Origin: Bacillota bacterium
GTDB lineage: Bacteria > Bacillota > Clostridia > Acetivibrionales > JANLFN01
Direction: 5' to 3'
Length of the DNA: 64,000 nucleotides
Assembly: GCA_023397675.1 (NCBI GenBank)
Contig: JAEWTV010000139.1
Span: 186,001 to 250,000, forward strand
In this document: positions 1 through 7,322 of the stretch, in pieces
Layout of the letters: every line of letters begins with the position of its first letter
Numbering within the stretch: the first letter of the stretch is position 1
The notes under the pieces: generated by a model
Seen by the model: the letters and a program-made list of their open reading frames with translations, nothing else
Database searches by the model: none
Told to the model about the DNA's origin: nothing
Program-made: the position numbers and the translations under genes

Positions 1-52
1 CTGCCAGAGTAAATGCACCAAACAGATATATGCAGCCTTTTAAATGATCCAT
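1..52 (-). CDS. Start of a probable EamA/DMT-family transporter (partial)
   Basis: Only the first 17 codons lie in the window; the gene runs off the left edge. The reading begins MDHLKGCIYLFGAFTLA, a hydrophobic N-terminus of the kind that opens EamA/DMT drug-metabolite permeases. An ideal AGGAGG ribosome site stands 5 nt before the ATG. It is divergent from a MocR regulator, an arrangement often seen for EamA permeases controlled by MocR proteins. The family call rests on a short peptide plus context and is therefore tentative; that a gene starts here is much surer. Confidence 0.5.
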   Translation of the reverse strand, partial: MDHLKGCIYLFGAFTLA

Positions 53-111
53 TAATACCTCCTGTTGAATAACCTTATCTATAAAATAGTATGATATAAT
101 AATATTCGGAT

Positions 112-136
112 AACTGGTATGCATAAAGTGCCGGTT
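112..136. promoter_or_regulatory. Possible MocR operator in the divergent intergenic region
   Basis: An imperfect palindrome with arms AACTGGT and GCCGGTT separated by 11 nt lies between the divergent transporter start and the MocR gene, just downstream of a TATAAT hexamer at 95-100. Spaced half-sites of this kind suit a dimeric GntR-type winged helix. Binding by the adjacent MocR protein is inference. Confidence 0.35.
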
Positions 137-170
137 TGTAATGAATTTGTACAGTCCAGTTGGAGGGCTT

Positions 171-1577
171 ATGTTTGGAATTACACTAAACCATAAAAGT
201 GAAATTTCACTAAAACGTCAAATATATACCGAACTAAGAAACCGGATAATAAATGGGTTGCTTGCTGAAGGAGAAAGCCTTCCATCGACTCGGGAATTTG
301 CCAGACTGCTTTCTGTTTCAAGGAATACTGTGTGTGAAGCTTATGAGATGCTGCTGTCCGAAGGCTTTATATTAAGCCGCCAGGGTTCTGCAACCAGAGT
401 TGCAAAGGGCTTGAACATTCTAAAAAAGGAACCTTTGGTTATTTCCGAGCATGCAATAGCAGCTGACATCCCGGTTGTTGCCGATTTCAGCACGGGACAG
501 CCGGATTTGCGCTGTTTTCCCAAATATGCATGGAGCAGTATTTTTCATAAGGAAATAGAAAATATGCCGGTTGAGCAATGTGGTTACACCGGTCCTCAAG
601 GTTTGCTGAAGCTTCGCCTTGAAATATCAAGCTGGCTGTTCAGAAGCAGGGGAATTGAGGTAGAACATGAAAGGATTTTTATAACAGCAGGTGCAACTTA
701 TGCATTACATCTGATTGCTGAACTACTGTGTACAAAAGATAGAGGTGTTTTGACGGAAGACCCTTGCCATATGGGAATGCTTCGAGTATTAACAAATAAG
801 GGCTATCCCATATATCCAGTGCCTGTTGATGAGTATGGGCTTATAACAGACCACCTCCCAAAAGTGAATGCAGCTGCCGTATATGTAACACCATCCCATC
901 AATTCCCATTGGGAGGTATTCTCCCTGCTCAACGCCGTGCCGATTTAATAAGGTATGCACGAGAAAACGATTGTTATATTATTGAAGATGATTACGACAG
1001 CGAATTCCGGTACTGCGGTGAACCTGTCGCACCACTCTATTCAATGGATAAAGAACATGTTATTTATGTAGGTACTTTTAGCAAAATCCTTTTTCCAGCC
1101 TTGCGGATAGGTTATGTTATTCTCCCGAACGAACTTCATGGAAGATGGAAATATTTGCGTACACATACAGATGTACAGAATCCTCCTTTCGAGCAGGCAG
1201 CTCTAGCAGAACACCTTGGTTCAAGGAAGCTGGACCGGTATGTTCATAAAATGCGAAGAGTTTATGGTGAAAGGCGGCTTGTGCTTATAAATACTTTAAA
1301 ACAGACATTTCCTGATGATGAACTTAAATTTTGGGGTGATTCAGCAGGTCTTCATCTTGCAGTTCAATTCAAAGGCAGAACATTTGACAAAGATTTTATA
1401 AAAAACTGCAAAAGAAACGGTATACGAATTAATACTGTAGAACATCACAGTATAGATAAAGGTCTACATTTGGATAAGCTCTTATTGGGTTACGGACATT
1501 TGGAACCCGATGAGATCAGAAGGTCGGTTTCAGTGTTTCATGATTATATAAATAAATATGGGAAAGGAAGTGTTTAA
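171..1577 (+). CDS. MocR/PdxR-type GntR regulator with aminotransferase domain
   Basis: 468-residue transcription factor. An N-terminal GntR winged helix (about residues 10-75) is joined to a fold-type I PLP aminotransferase-like domain. The signature IIEDDYDSEFRY and the PLP-binding lysine in GTFSKILFPALRIGY (Lys305 from this start) are both intact, so it should bind PLP. Family members sense PLP or amino-acid derivatives and control adjacent transport or vitamin B6 genes. An upstream in-frame ATG at 141 lacks a ribosome site; the ATG at 171 has GGAGG 4 nt ahead, so 171 is preferred. It is divergent from a probable EamA permease and followed after 1 nt by YjbQ. The effector is unknown. Confidence 0.9.
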   Translation: MFGITLNHKSEISLKRQIYTELRNRIINGLLAEGESLPSTREFARLLSVSRNTVCEAYEMLLSEGFILSRQGSATRVAKGLNILKKEPLVISEHAIAADIPVVADFSTGQPDLRCFPKYAWSSIFHKEIENMPVEQCGYTGPQGLLKLRLEISSWLFRSRGIEVEHERIFITAGATYALHLIAELLCTKDRGVLTEDPCHMGMLRVLTNKGYPIYPVPVDEYGLITDHLPKVNAAAVYVTPSHQFPLGGILPAQRRADLIRYARENDCYIIEDDYDSEFRYCGEPVAPLYSMDKEHVIYVGTFSKILFPALRIGYVILPNELHGRWKYLRTHTDVQNPPFEQAALAEHLGSRKLDRYVHKMRRVYGERRLVLINTLKQTFPDDELKFWGDSAGLHLAVQFKGRTFDKDFIKNCKRNGIRINTVEHHSIDKGLHLDKLLLGYGHLEPDEIRRSVSVFHDYINKYGKGSV

Positions 1578-1578
1578 T

Positions 1579-1971
1579 GTGGAATACTCAATAAAAACTG
1601 CAAAACCAGATGATTTCATTAATATTACGAGTATAGTCAGGCAGGAAGTAAGGAATAGCGGTGTGACGGATGGAATAGCCGTTGTCTTTATACCGCATAC
1701 CACCGCGGGAATTACTGTAAATGAAAACGCCGATCCAGATGTTGTTCATGATGTGCTGCTTGGGCTTAAGAGGGCTTTCCCGGAAAGTACACAGTATCTG
1801 CATGCTGAAGGTAATTCGCATGCTCATTTAAAAGCTTCTGCAATGGGTTCCTCATGTACGGTAATTATTGAGAATGGTGAATTAAAGCTTGGTACATGGC
1901 AGGGGCTTTATTTCTGTGAATTTGATGGTCCAAGAAACAGAAAGGTATACATAAAAATAATTGGGGATTAA
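1579..1971 (+). CDS. YjbQ/UPF0047 family protein (secondary thiamine-phosphate synthase type)
   Basis: 130-residue single-domain protein of the YjbQ (UPF0047) family. Hallmarks are HTTAGITVNENADPDV, GNSHAHLKASAMGSS and LGTWQGLYFCEFDGPR, holding the conserved histidines and acidic residues of the family's pocket. Some members can make thiamine phosphate in vitro, but the physiological role is unsettled. The frame is open from 1558, but GTG at 1579 has AAAGGAAG 9 nt upstream and starts right after the regulator's stop, so it is chosen. Co-transcription with the MocR gene is likely. No terminator follows before the promoter at 2002. Confidence 0.85.
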   Translation: MEYSIKTAKPDDFINITSIVRQEVRNSGVTDGIAVVFIPHTTAGITVNENADPDVVHDVLLGLKRAFPESTQYLHAEGNSHAHLKASAMGSSCTVIIENGELKLGTWQGLYFCEFDGPRNRKVYIKIIGD

Positions 1972-2001
1972 TACGATATTTGTCATAAAATAAATAATTT
2001 C

Positions 2002-2030
2002 TTGCCTTTTTAGTGGCGTTAGTATATTAT
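2002..2030 (+). promoter_or_regulatory. Candidate promoter of the EAL gene
   Basis: TTGCCT, 17-nt spacer, TATTAT. Transcription would start near 2037, about 100 nt before the coding start, so the hairpin at 2069-2107 would lie inside the leader. Confidence 0.45.
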
Positions 2031-2068
2031 TTAGTAAAGCAAAGAAGCTTTTTAATATTTGCCGATGC

Positions 2069-2117
2069 AGCCTTTTAGAATGGTTTTTAAAACTTTTCTG
2101 GAAGGCTTTTTTATTTT
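2069..2117 (+). terminator. Intrinsic terminator/attenuator in the EAL leader
   Basis: A 12-bp stem (arms 2069-2080 and 2096-2107, with two G-U pairs) with a 15-nt loop is followed by TTTTTATTTT. It could end the upstream MocR-yjbQ transcript. Because a promoter-like sequence lies upstream at 2002-2030 and the EAL ribosome site follows only 8 nt after the U tract, it may instead act as an attenuator for the EAL gene. No aptamer class was recognised in the 30 nt before it. Confidence 0.6.
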
Positions 2118-2136
2118 AATTTCCGGAGGAGTAGCA

Positions 2137-3381
2137 ATGCAGCTTTTGAATTTAAACAATGGTGAACAAAAACCATTTAAGATTAGAGAAATAGTAAGCG
2201 AAAAAAGGTTGACAGCATACTTTCAGCCTGTAGTATCTGTCAGCAGAAAAATGATATGCGGTTTCGAAGGCTTGGTTAGAGGTATAAATATATTAACAAA
2301 CGAGCTGATTCCACCGATGGATTTATTTAACAATGCGCAGGAAGAAGGACTTGTTATTGAACTTGATAGAGCCTGCAGGGATGTTGTTATTAAATCTTTT
2401 GCCAATTTATATGGTGAAAACTCCAATATGTTATTATTCCTTAATATAGATGCTTCAATTATAGACTTCGTGGGAGGCTCAAATTATTTAATAGAACAGG
2501 TGAATAGGTATGGTATAAGTCCTGCAAATATTGTTATAGAGGTTAAGGAAACAATAGTTCAGGATACAATGGCTTTAAAAAAATTCATTGACAGTTATAG
2601 AAAGTTTGGTTTCCTCATAGCTTTGGATGATGTTGGTTCGGGTTTCTCAAATCTTGACAGGATACCCCTTGCAAAGCCGGATATCATTAAAATCGACCTG
2701 TCACTTGTGAGGAACATTCATACTAACTATTATAAACAGGAAGTTTTTAAGTCGTTGGTTAGTTTGGCTAATAGCATTGGAGCACTTGTAATTGCAGAAG
2801 GCGTGGAAATTGAGCAAGAAGCTATGGAAGTGCTGAAGATTGGTGGACATATGATACAGGGGTATTATTTCTCCAAACCGAAGGCATTTTGCAGTATGCA
2901 GGATATAATGGACAGGCTTGACATATTAAGTAACAGTTATAAAATGTTCATCAACAAATGGATAAAGGCTGAAAGACAAAAACATAAGCAATTGAATCTG
3001 GTTGTAAATAATGCAATTGAAGAGCTATCAAAATTAAAGAGTGATGGTTTTAATGAAAAACTGTCTATAATAGCGTGCTCCAATAATATTATTCAGTGTA
3101 TATACGTACTTGATGAAAACGGAATTCAAATAAGTGATACAATATGCTTTTGCTGTAAGGATGGAGGTAAAGAAAATCTGATTTTTTACTCCGCTAGAAT
3201 GGGTACCGACCATTCAATGAAAATGTTTTACTATAATCTCGTAAATGCAAAATTGAGAAAGCATATTACAGACCCGTATGTTTCACTGGCAACAGGAAAT
3301 ATTTGTATTACATACTCAAAGATATTCACTAATGTTGACAATAAAGAATATATATTATGTATAGACTTTTTTGATATGTAA
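2137..3381 (+). CDS. EAL-domain cyclic-di-GMP phosphodiesterase, YkuI-like
   Basis: 414 residues. The EAL domain (about residues 15-265) should hydrolyse c-di-GMP to pGpG. The EAL motif reads EGL (FEGLVRG). The other catalytic or metal residues are present: Asn in LFLNID, Glu in VIEVKE, the Asp pair in ALDDVGSGFSN, Lys in IIKIDL, Glu in IAEGVE and Gln in MIQGYY. The C-terminal 150 residues look like the PAS/Cache-like sensor of Bacillus YkuI (VLDENGIQISDTI). No membrane segment is seen, so it is cytoplasmic. The frame is open from 2059, but ATG 2137 has GGAGG 7 nt upstream. It probably lowers c-di-GMP in response to a ligand of its C-terminal domain. Confidence 0.88.
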   Translation: MQLLNLNNGEQKPFKIREIVSEKRLTAYFQPVVSVSRKMICGFEGLVRGINILTNELIPPMDLFNNAQEEGLVIELDRACRDVVIKSFANLYGENSNMLLFLNIDASIIDFVGGSNYLIEQVNRYGISPANIVIEVKETIVQDTMALKKFIDSYRKFGFLIALDDVGSGFSNLDRIPLAKPDIIKIDLSLVRNIHTNYYKQEVFKSLVSLANSIGALVIAEGVEIEQEAMEVLKIGGHMIQGYYFSKPKAFCSMQDIMDRLDILSNSYKMFINKWIKAERQKHKQLNLVVNNAIEELSKLKSDGFNEKLSIIACSNNIIQCIYVLDENGIQISDTICFCCKDGGKENLIFYSARMGTDHSMKMFYYNLVNAKLRKHITDPYVSLATGNICITYSKIFTNVDNKEYILCIDFFDM

Positions 3382-3396
3382 AGGAATAAAAATATA

Positions 3397-3425
3397 TTGA
3401 CAAAAAGTTTAAATCTTGATAACAT
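3397..3425 (+). promoter_or_regulatory. Promoter of the T-box leader
   Basis: TTGACA, 17-nt spacer, TAACAT, placed so that transcription starts just before the T-box at 3443. Confidence 0.6.
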
Positions 3426-3442
3426 GATTTACAATAATTAAA

Positions 3443-3729
3443 TGCGTTGATAGGGAAAACACACTGAAGTTTGTTGCTACAGAGAGCTGCCGGTTGCTGA
3501 AAGACAGCGCACAGCACAGGAGTGAACTCCCCCTTGAGCAGTCAGCTGAAAGCTATAATATAACTATTATTGCAAGTAGGTGTGAACGGGTTTCTCGCCG
3601 TTACAACGAGATGGCATTTATCTTTTGATTGATGCTGCTAAGCGGGTATATTTATACCAATGAGAGTGGTACCACGGAAGCATAAGCTTTCGTCTCTTGC
3701 AGAAATGCTAAGGGATGAAGGCTTTTTTT
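3443..3729 (+). promoter_or_regulatory. T-box riboswitch (tRNA-sensing leader) with terminator
   Basis: The leader has the T-box order. Stem I comes first, with GAGAGCTG and GGTTGCTGAAAG blocks at 3481-3503. A stem III-like hairpin follows (3585-3612). The T-box antiterminator motif GAGTGGTACCACGGAAG is at 3664-3680. The terminator pairs 3684-3698 with 3708-3722 and ends in a U run at 3723-3729. T-boxes bind a specific tRNA and let transcription continue when it is uncharged. The specifier region reads GAACTCCCCCTTGAGC (3524-3539). The codon register is unclear: CUC (Leu), UCC (Ser) or CCC (Pro) are possible. The controlled gene is an acyl-CoA ligase fusion, an unusual T-box target. Confidence 0.88.
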
Positions 3730-3794
3730 GTGCCCTTGGCTAAAACTATAAACCGGCCGACTAGTACGTTAAGTTTGATTAGGAGGAATTTACT

Positions 3795-6326
3795 ATGAAA
3801 ATTGCATTTTCGACCCTCGGCTGTCCGGATTTTAGCTGGACGGACATTTATTCAATGGCTAAGGATCTTGGATTTGACGGAATTGAAATCCGCGGACTTG
3901 GTAACGAAATCTATGCAGTAAAAGCACAGCCTTTTACTGAAGCACAACTGCCGCAAACAATCAGAGAATTATCCAAGCTGCGCCTTGAGATTCCATGCCT
4001 TTCATCCGGCTGCTGCCTTAAGTTCTCAGAAAAAACTGAAAACAACTGCAGTGAGATTAAGGAGTATATTACACTCGCATCAAAGCTGGGAACCCCTTAC
4101 GTACGTGTACTTGCTGATCTTGAGCCTCAACCAAATGGTGAGGTAGATGATCAAAAGGTTATTGATGCGTTAAGCCAATTGATTCCATATGCCGAAGAAA
4201 AAGGGGTTATGCTCCTTATTGAGACTAACGGTGTTTATTCAAATACTGACCGTTTGCGTAGGCTCCTTGACCATATAGCAAGTGATGCAGTAGCTGCACT
4301 TTGGGATACTCATCACCCTTACCGCTTTGCTGGGGAAACTCCGGGCAAAACCGTTCAGAACCTTGGCGCATATATTAAATATGTTCATGTTAAAGATTCT
4401 ATTGTTGAAAATGGGACAATAAAGTATCGTATGATGGGTGAAGGTAATCTTCCTATTGATGATTTTATGTTCGCACTACGCTCAATAAACTATGAAGGTT
4501 TTGTTTCACTTGAATGGGTTAAACGCTGGGCTTCAGACCTTGAAGACGCAGGTATTGTATTCCCTCAGTTTGCAAACTTTATGACCCGATATACCGAGAA
4601 AAGAATTGCTAAAACTCATTTATTCGATAATAATGCTAAGACCGGAAAATTTGTTTGGGAAAAGGATTCGCTTATTGATTTGACTTTCCCGCAGGTGCTT
4701 GACCGGATGGTTGATGAGTTCCCTGACCAGTACGCCTTTAGGTATACAACCATGGACTATACAAGAACCTATTCGGAATTCCGTGAGGATGTAAATAATT
4801 TTGCAAGAGCCTTGATTGCACTTGGTGTTAAGCCGGGTGACCATGTTTCAATTTGGGCAACCAATGTACCGCAGTGGTATATAACATTCTGGGCAACTAC
4901 CAAAATAGGTGCGGTTCTTGTTACTGTAAATACTGCCTATAAGATATATGAAGCCGAATACCTGCTTCGTCAGTCGGATACTCATACACTTGTAATGATA
5001 GACGGATATAAGGATTCTGACTATGTAGGCATTATAAAAGAACTTTGCCCTGAATTGGAGTCAAATGAGCCGGGAAAACCGCTTCATTCCAAAAGGCTTC
5101 CTTTCCTGCGCAACGTAATTACAGTAGATTCCAGGCAAAAAGGTTGTCTTACCTGGGACGAAGCTATGGATATGGCGGAGAGAGTTCCCATAGAAGAAGT
5201 TTACCGAAGAGCAGTGTCCATTAATAAGCATGATGTTTGCAACATGCAGTATACCTCGGGTACAACAGGTTTTCCCAAGGGAGTTATGCTTACACATTAC
5301 AATGTTGTAAACAATGGCAAGAATATCGGTGACTGCATGGATCTTTCAACTGCTGATAAAATGATGATACACGTTCCCATGTTCCACTGCTTTGGAATGG
5401 TGCTTGCCATGACTGCTTCAATGACCCACGGGGTTACAATGTGCCCGATTCCTTATTTTTCACCAAGACAGTCACTTGATTGCATAAATAAAGAACAGAT
5501 AACTTGCTTCCATGGAGTTCCGACAATGTTTATTGCAATGCTTGAACATGAGGATTTCCCAAAGACAGATTTCTCACACATGAGGACGGGAATAATGGCT
5601 GGAAGCCCTTGCCCTGTAAAGGTTATGCAGGATGTTGTGAATAAAATGAATATGTCTCAGATAACTATAGTATTTGGTCAGACTGAGTCCTCTCCAGGCT
5701 GTACACAGAGCCGTGTTGATGATCCTGTGGAAGCCCGTGTAAATACTGTAGGACGCCCACTCCCTGGAGTTGAATGTAAAATTGTAGATCCTGCAACAGG
5801 AGAAGACTTGCCTGATAATGTTGACGGAGAATTTGTTGCACGTGGATATAATATTATGAAAGGTTACTACAAAATGCCAGAGGCAACAGCTGCAGCAATT
5901 GATGCAGATGGCTGGCTTCACACAGGTGACCTCGCCAGACGCGATGCTGACGGTAACTTTAAAATAACCGGACGTATAAAGGATATGATTATACGAGGCG
6001 GTGAAAACATCTATCCTAAGGAAATTGAAGACTTTATTTATACTCATCCGAAGGTTAAGGATGTCCAGGTTATCGGTGTTCCTGACAAACAGTATGGTGA
6101 AGAAATCATGGCCTGTGTAATAGTAAAAGAAGGTGTGACACTTACCGAAGAAGAGCTCAAAGAGTATACCCGCACCCATATGGCTAAACACAAAACACCA
6201 CGTTATATAGATTTTGTGGATGAATTTCCAATGAATGCTGCAGGTAAGATTCTAAAATATAAAATGCGTGAACATGCAGTTGAAAAATTTGGTTTACAAG
6301 CTGCAAACAAGATAGAAACTGCTTAA
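3795..6326 (+). CDS. TIM-barrel sugar isomerase-like domain fused to AMP-forming acyl-CoA ligase
   Basis: 843 residues with two domains. Residues 1-270 form an AP-endonuclease-2/IolE-type TIM barrel that keeps putative metal ligands: Glu in LIETNG, Asp in ALWDTHH, His in VHVKDS and Glu in SLEW. Residues 285-840 are an ANL-superfamily ligase with the AMP-binding loop YTSGTTGFPKGVMLTH near residue 485, the hinge GRIKDMIIRGGENIYPKE from residue 726 and the catalytic lysine in AAGKILKY near the C-terminus. It should activate a carboxylic acid as acyl-AMP and then acyl-CoA; the acid is unknown. The start has AGGAGGA 6 nt upstream. It follows a T-box and precedes a thioesterase. Such a fusion suggests the barrel supplies or edits the substrate (inference). 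Confidence 0.88.
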   Translation: MKIAFSTLGCPDFSWTDIYSMAKDLGFDGIEIRGLGNEIYAVKAQPFTEAQLPQTIRELSKLRLEIPCLSSGCCLKFSEKTENNCSEIKEYITLASKLGTPYVRVLADLEPQPNGEVDDQKVIDALSQLIPYAEEKGVMLLIETNGVYSNTDRLRRLLDHIASDAVAALWDTHHPYRFAGETPGKTVQNLGAYIKYVHVKDSIVENGTIKYRMMGEGNLPIDDFMFALRSINYEGFVSLEWVKRWASDLEDAGIVFPQFANFMTRYTEKRIAKTHLFDNNAKTGKFVWEKDSLIDLTFPQVLDRMVDEFPDQYAFRYTTMDYTRTYSEFREDVNNFARALIALGVKPGDHVSIWATNVPQWYITFWATTKIGAVLVTVNTAYKIYEAEYLLRQSDTHTLVMIDGYKDSDYVGIIKELCPELESNEPGKPLHSKRLPFLRNVITVDSRQKGCLTWDEAMDMAERVPIEEVYRRAVSINKHDVCNMQYTSGTTGFPKGVMLTHYNVVNNGKNIGDCMDLSTADKMMIHVPMFHCFGMVLAMTASMTHGVTMCPIPYFSPRQSLDCINKEQITCFHGVPTMFIAMLEHEDFPKTDFSHMRTGIMAGSPCPVKVMQDVVNKMNMSQITIVFGQTESSPGCTQSRVDDPVEARVNTVGRPLPGVECKIVDPATGEDLPDNVDGEFVARGYNIMKGYYKMPEATAAAIDADGWLHTGDLARRDADGNFKITGRIKDMIIRGGENIYPKEIEDFIYTHPKVKDVQVIGVPDKQYGEEIMACVIVKEGVTLTEEELKEYTRTHMAKHKTPRYIDFVDEFPMNAAGKILKYKMREHAVEKFGLQAANKIETA

Positions 6327-6339
6327 TTAAATTTAAACG

Positions 6340-6370
6340 TGGGCAGGGGAGAAAATCTCCTGCCCATTTT
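6340..6370 (+). terminator. Intrinsic terminator after the ligase fusion gene
   Basis: A GC-rich stem (TGGGCAGG with CCTGCCCA, extended by GGAG/CTCC) with an AAAAT loop is followed by TTTT. It lies 30 nt before the next start, so the thioesterase is probably reached only by read-through or its own promoter. Confidence 0.8.
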
Positions 6371-6399
6371 ATTAAATGTATAAAGGAAGGTACTGACTA

Positions 6400-6807
6400 T
6401 TGGAACTGGAAAACTTTAGGGAACATTTTAATTGCAGTGACATGTTTTCGGTAAAAAGTGGCATGAAGTTAACAGAATTGCGTGAAGGATACGCAAAGGT
6501 TGAAATGATTATTGATGATTACTGCAAAAACTATATGGGGAGCATGCATGGAGGATTACTTTATACAATGGCAGATGTTGCTGCAGGAACTTCTATGGTT
6601 TACAATGGTAAACAAGCTGTTACACTGAATGCTTCTACTGAATATATCAAAGCTGCAATTTCGGGTCTTGTAATTGCTGAAGGAAGAGTAATAAGCAAGG
6701 GTAAAACAATATGCAGGTGCGAGGTGGATGTACATGGAGAAGACGGCACAACGTACTGCCTATCACATATTACCATGTTTATTACTGATAAGGATATTAT
6801 GTATTAA
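6400..6807 (+). CDS. PaaI-type hotdog thioesterase
   Basis: 135 residues of the hotdog fold, PaaI/YigI-like acyl-CoA thioesterase group. The central helix reads MHGGLLYTMADVAAGTSMV, with the HGG and acidic residue that place the thioester and water in this family, and the strand VTLNASTEYIKAA follows. It should hydrolyse an acyl-CoA in the cytoplasm. It starts at TTG 6400, with AGGAAGG 9 nt ahead; no better start is in frame. Its place after the acyl-CoA ligase suggests the two act on related CoA esters, for example recycling CoA. The specific substrate cannot be read from sequence. Confidence 0.85.
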   Translation: MELENFREHFNCSDMFSVKSGMKLTELREGYAKVEMIIDDYCKNYMGSMHGGLLYTMADVAAGTSMVYNGKQAVTLNASTEYIKAAISGLVIAEGRVISKGKTICRCEVDVHGEDGTTYCLSHITMFITDKDIMY

Positions 6808-6903
6808 ACTATAGATTAATATTGGAGTTTTAATTAATTTTAAGAAAAATTTGGCTTAATGAGTACGTTAAAAGGTTTAGCTGTGATTGAGAAAGGGGTT
6901 TTT

Positions 6904-6943
6904 GACTAATAAAAAAGGTTTATTAGTCCCTTTTTATTTTTTT
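6904..6943 (+). terminator. Intrinsic terminator
   Basis: Ten-base-pair stem GACTAATAAA/TTTATTAGTC followed by CCCTTTTTATTTTTTT. It ends the thioesterase transcript. Its T-rich tail overlaps the 3' end of a small gene on the other strand. Confidence 0.75.
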
Positions 6944-7053
6944 GTTTTCTTTCTGCTGCGAAATAGAGCACTCAAAATATGTAGTAATCTCGCGATTATT
7001 GCACCAATTATTAAACCTAACAAAGTACCAAAAGCTAACTTGAGTATTTCCAT
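6934..7053 (-). CDS. Small single-span membrane protein, 39 residues (uncharacterised)
   Basis: A short open frame begins at ATG 7053 with AAGAGG 4 nt upstream. A TATAAT hexamer with a TTTACC element 16 nt ahead lies further upstream on this strand. The product starts MEILKLAFGTLLGLIIGAII, a single hydrophobic helix with GxxxGxxxG-like spacing, and ends in a basic tail RSRKKTKK, the topology of an inner-membrane micropeptide with its C-terminus in the cytoplasm. I do not recognise a family. Helix packing through the glycine face suggests oligomers or binding to another membrane protein (inference). It lies alone between two plus-strand genes. Confidence 0.5.
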   Translation of the reverse strand: MEILKLAFGTLLGLIIGAIIARLLHILSALFRSRKKTKK

Positions 7054-7322
7054 AGAACCTCTTAATAAACTTTATAGTTTTTTTATATATTATATATAAA
7101 ATTGGATTGGTAAAAAAGACCAAGATGGGTTGTCGAAACACTTTAATCTAGTCAATGTGCTTGTTCACAGCTATTATTGTATTTTGTTTGCCTTAACTTT
7201 GCCACAGTTTATCGGAGATTTAAAGTGGTATTAATATTAAAATAGATATAGACAAAGCACTTATACACAACAACAATGGAAATTACCGTTGAGGATAATA
7301 TTACAGAAATGGAGGGAGCAAA

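Noticed and set aside
2037..2068. Possible c-di-GMP (GEMM) riboswitch before the EAL gene
   Set aside because: GCAAAG and TTTGCCGATGC fragments recall the ends of the motif, but the central conserved helices and joining region are missing.
5574..6191. Long minus-strand open frame (205 codons) antisense to the acyl-CoA ligase
   Set aside because: It lies wholly inside a strong gene, has no ribosome site or recognisable family, and its composition mirrors the coding strand.
6887..7099. Plus-strand 70-codon frame after the thioesterase
   Set aside because: It runs through a terminator and an opposing small gene with better start signals, and the product is low-complexity.
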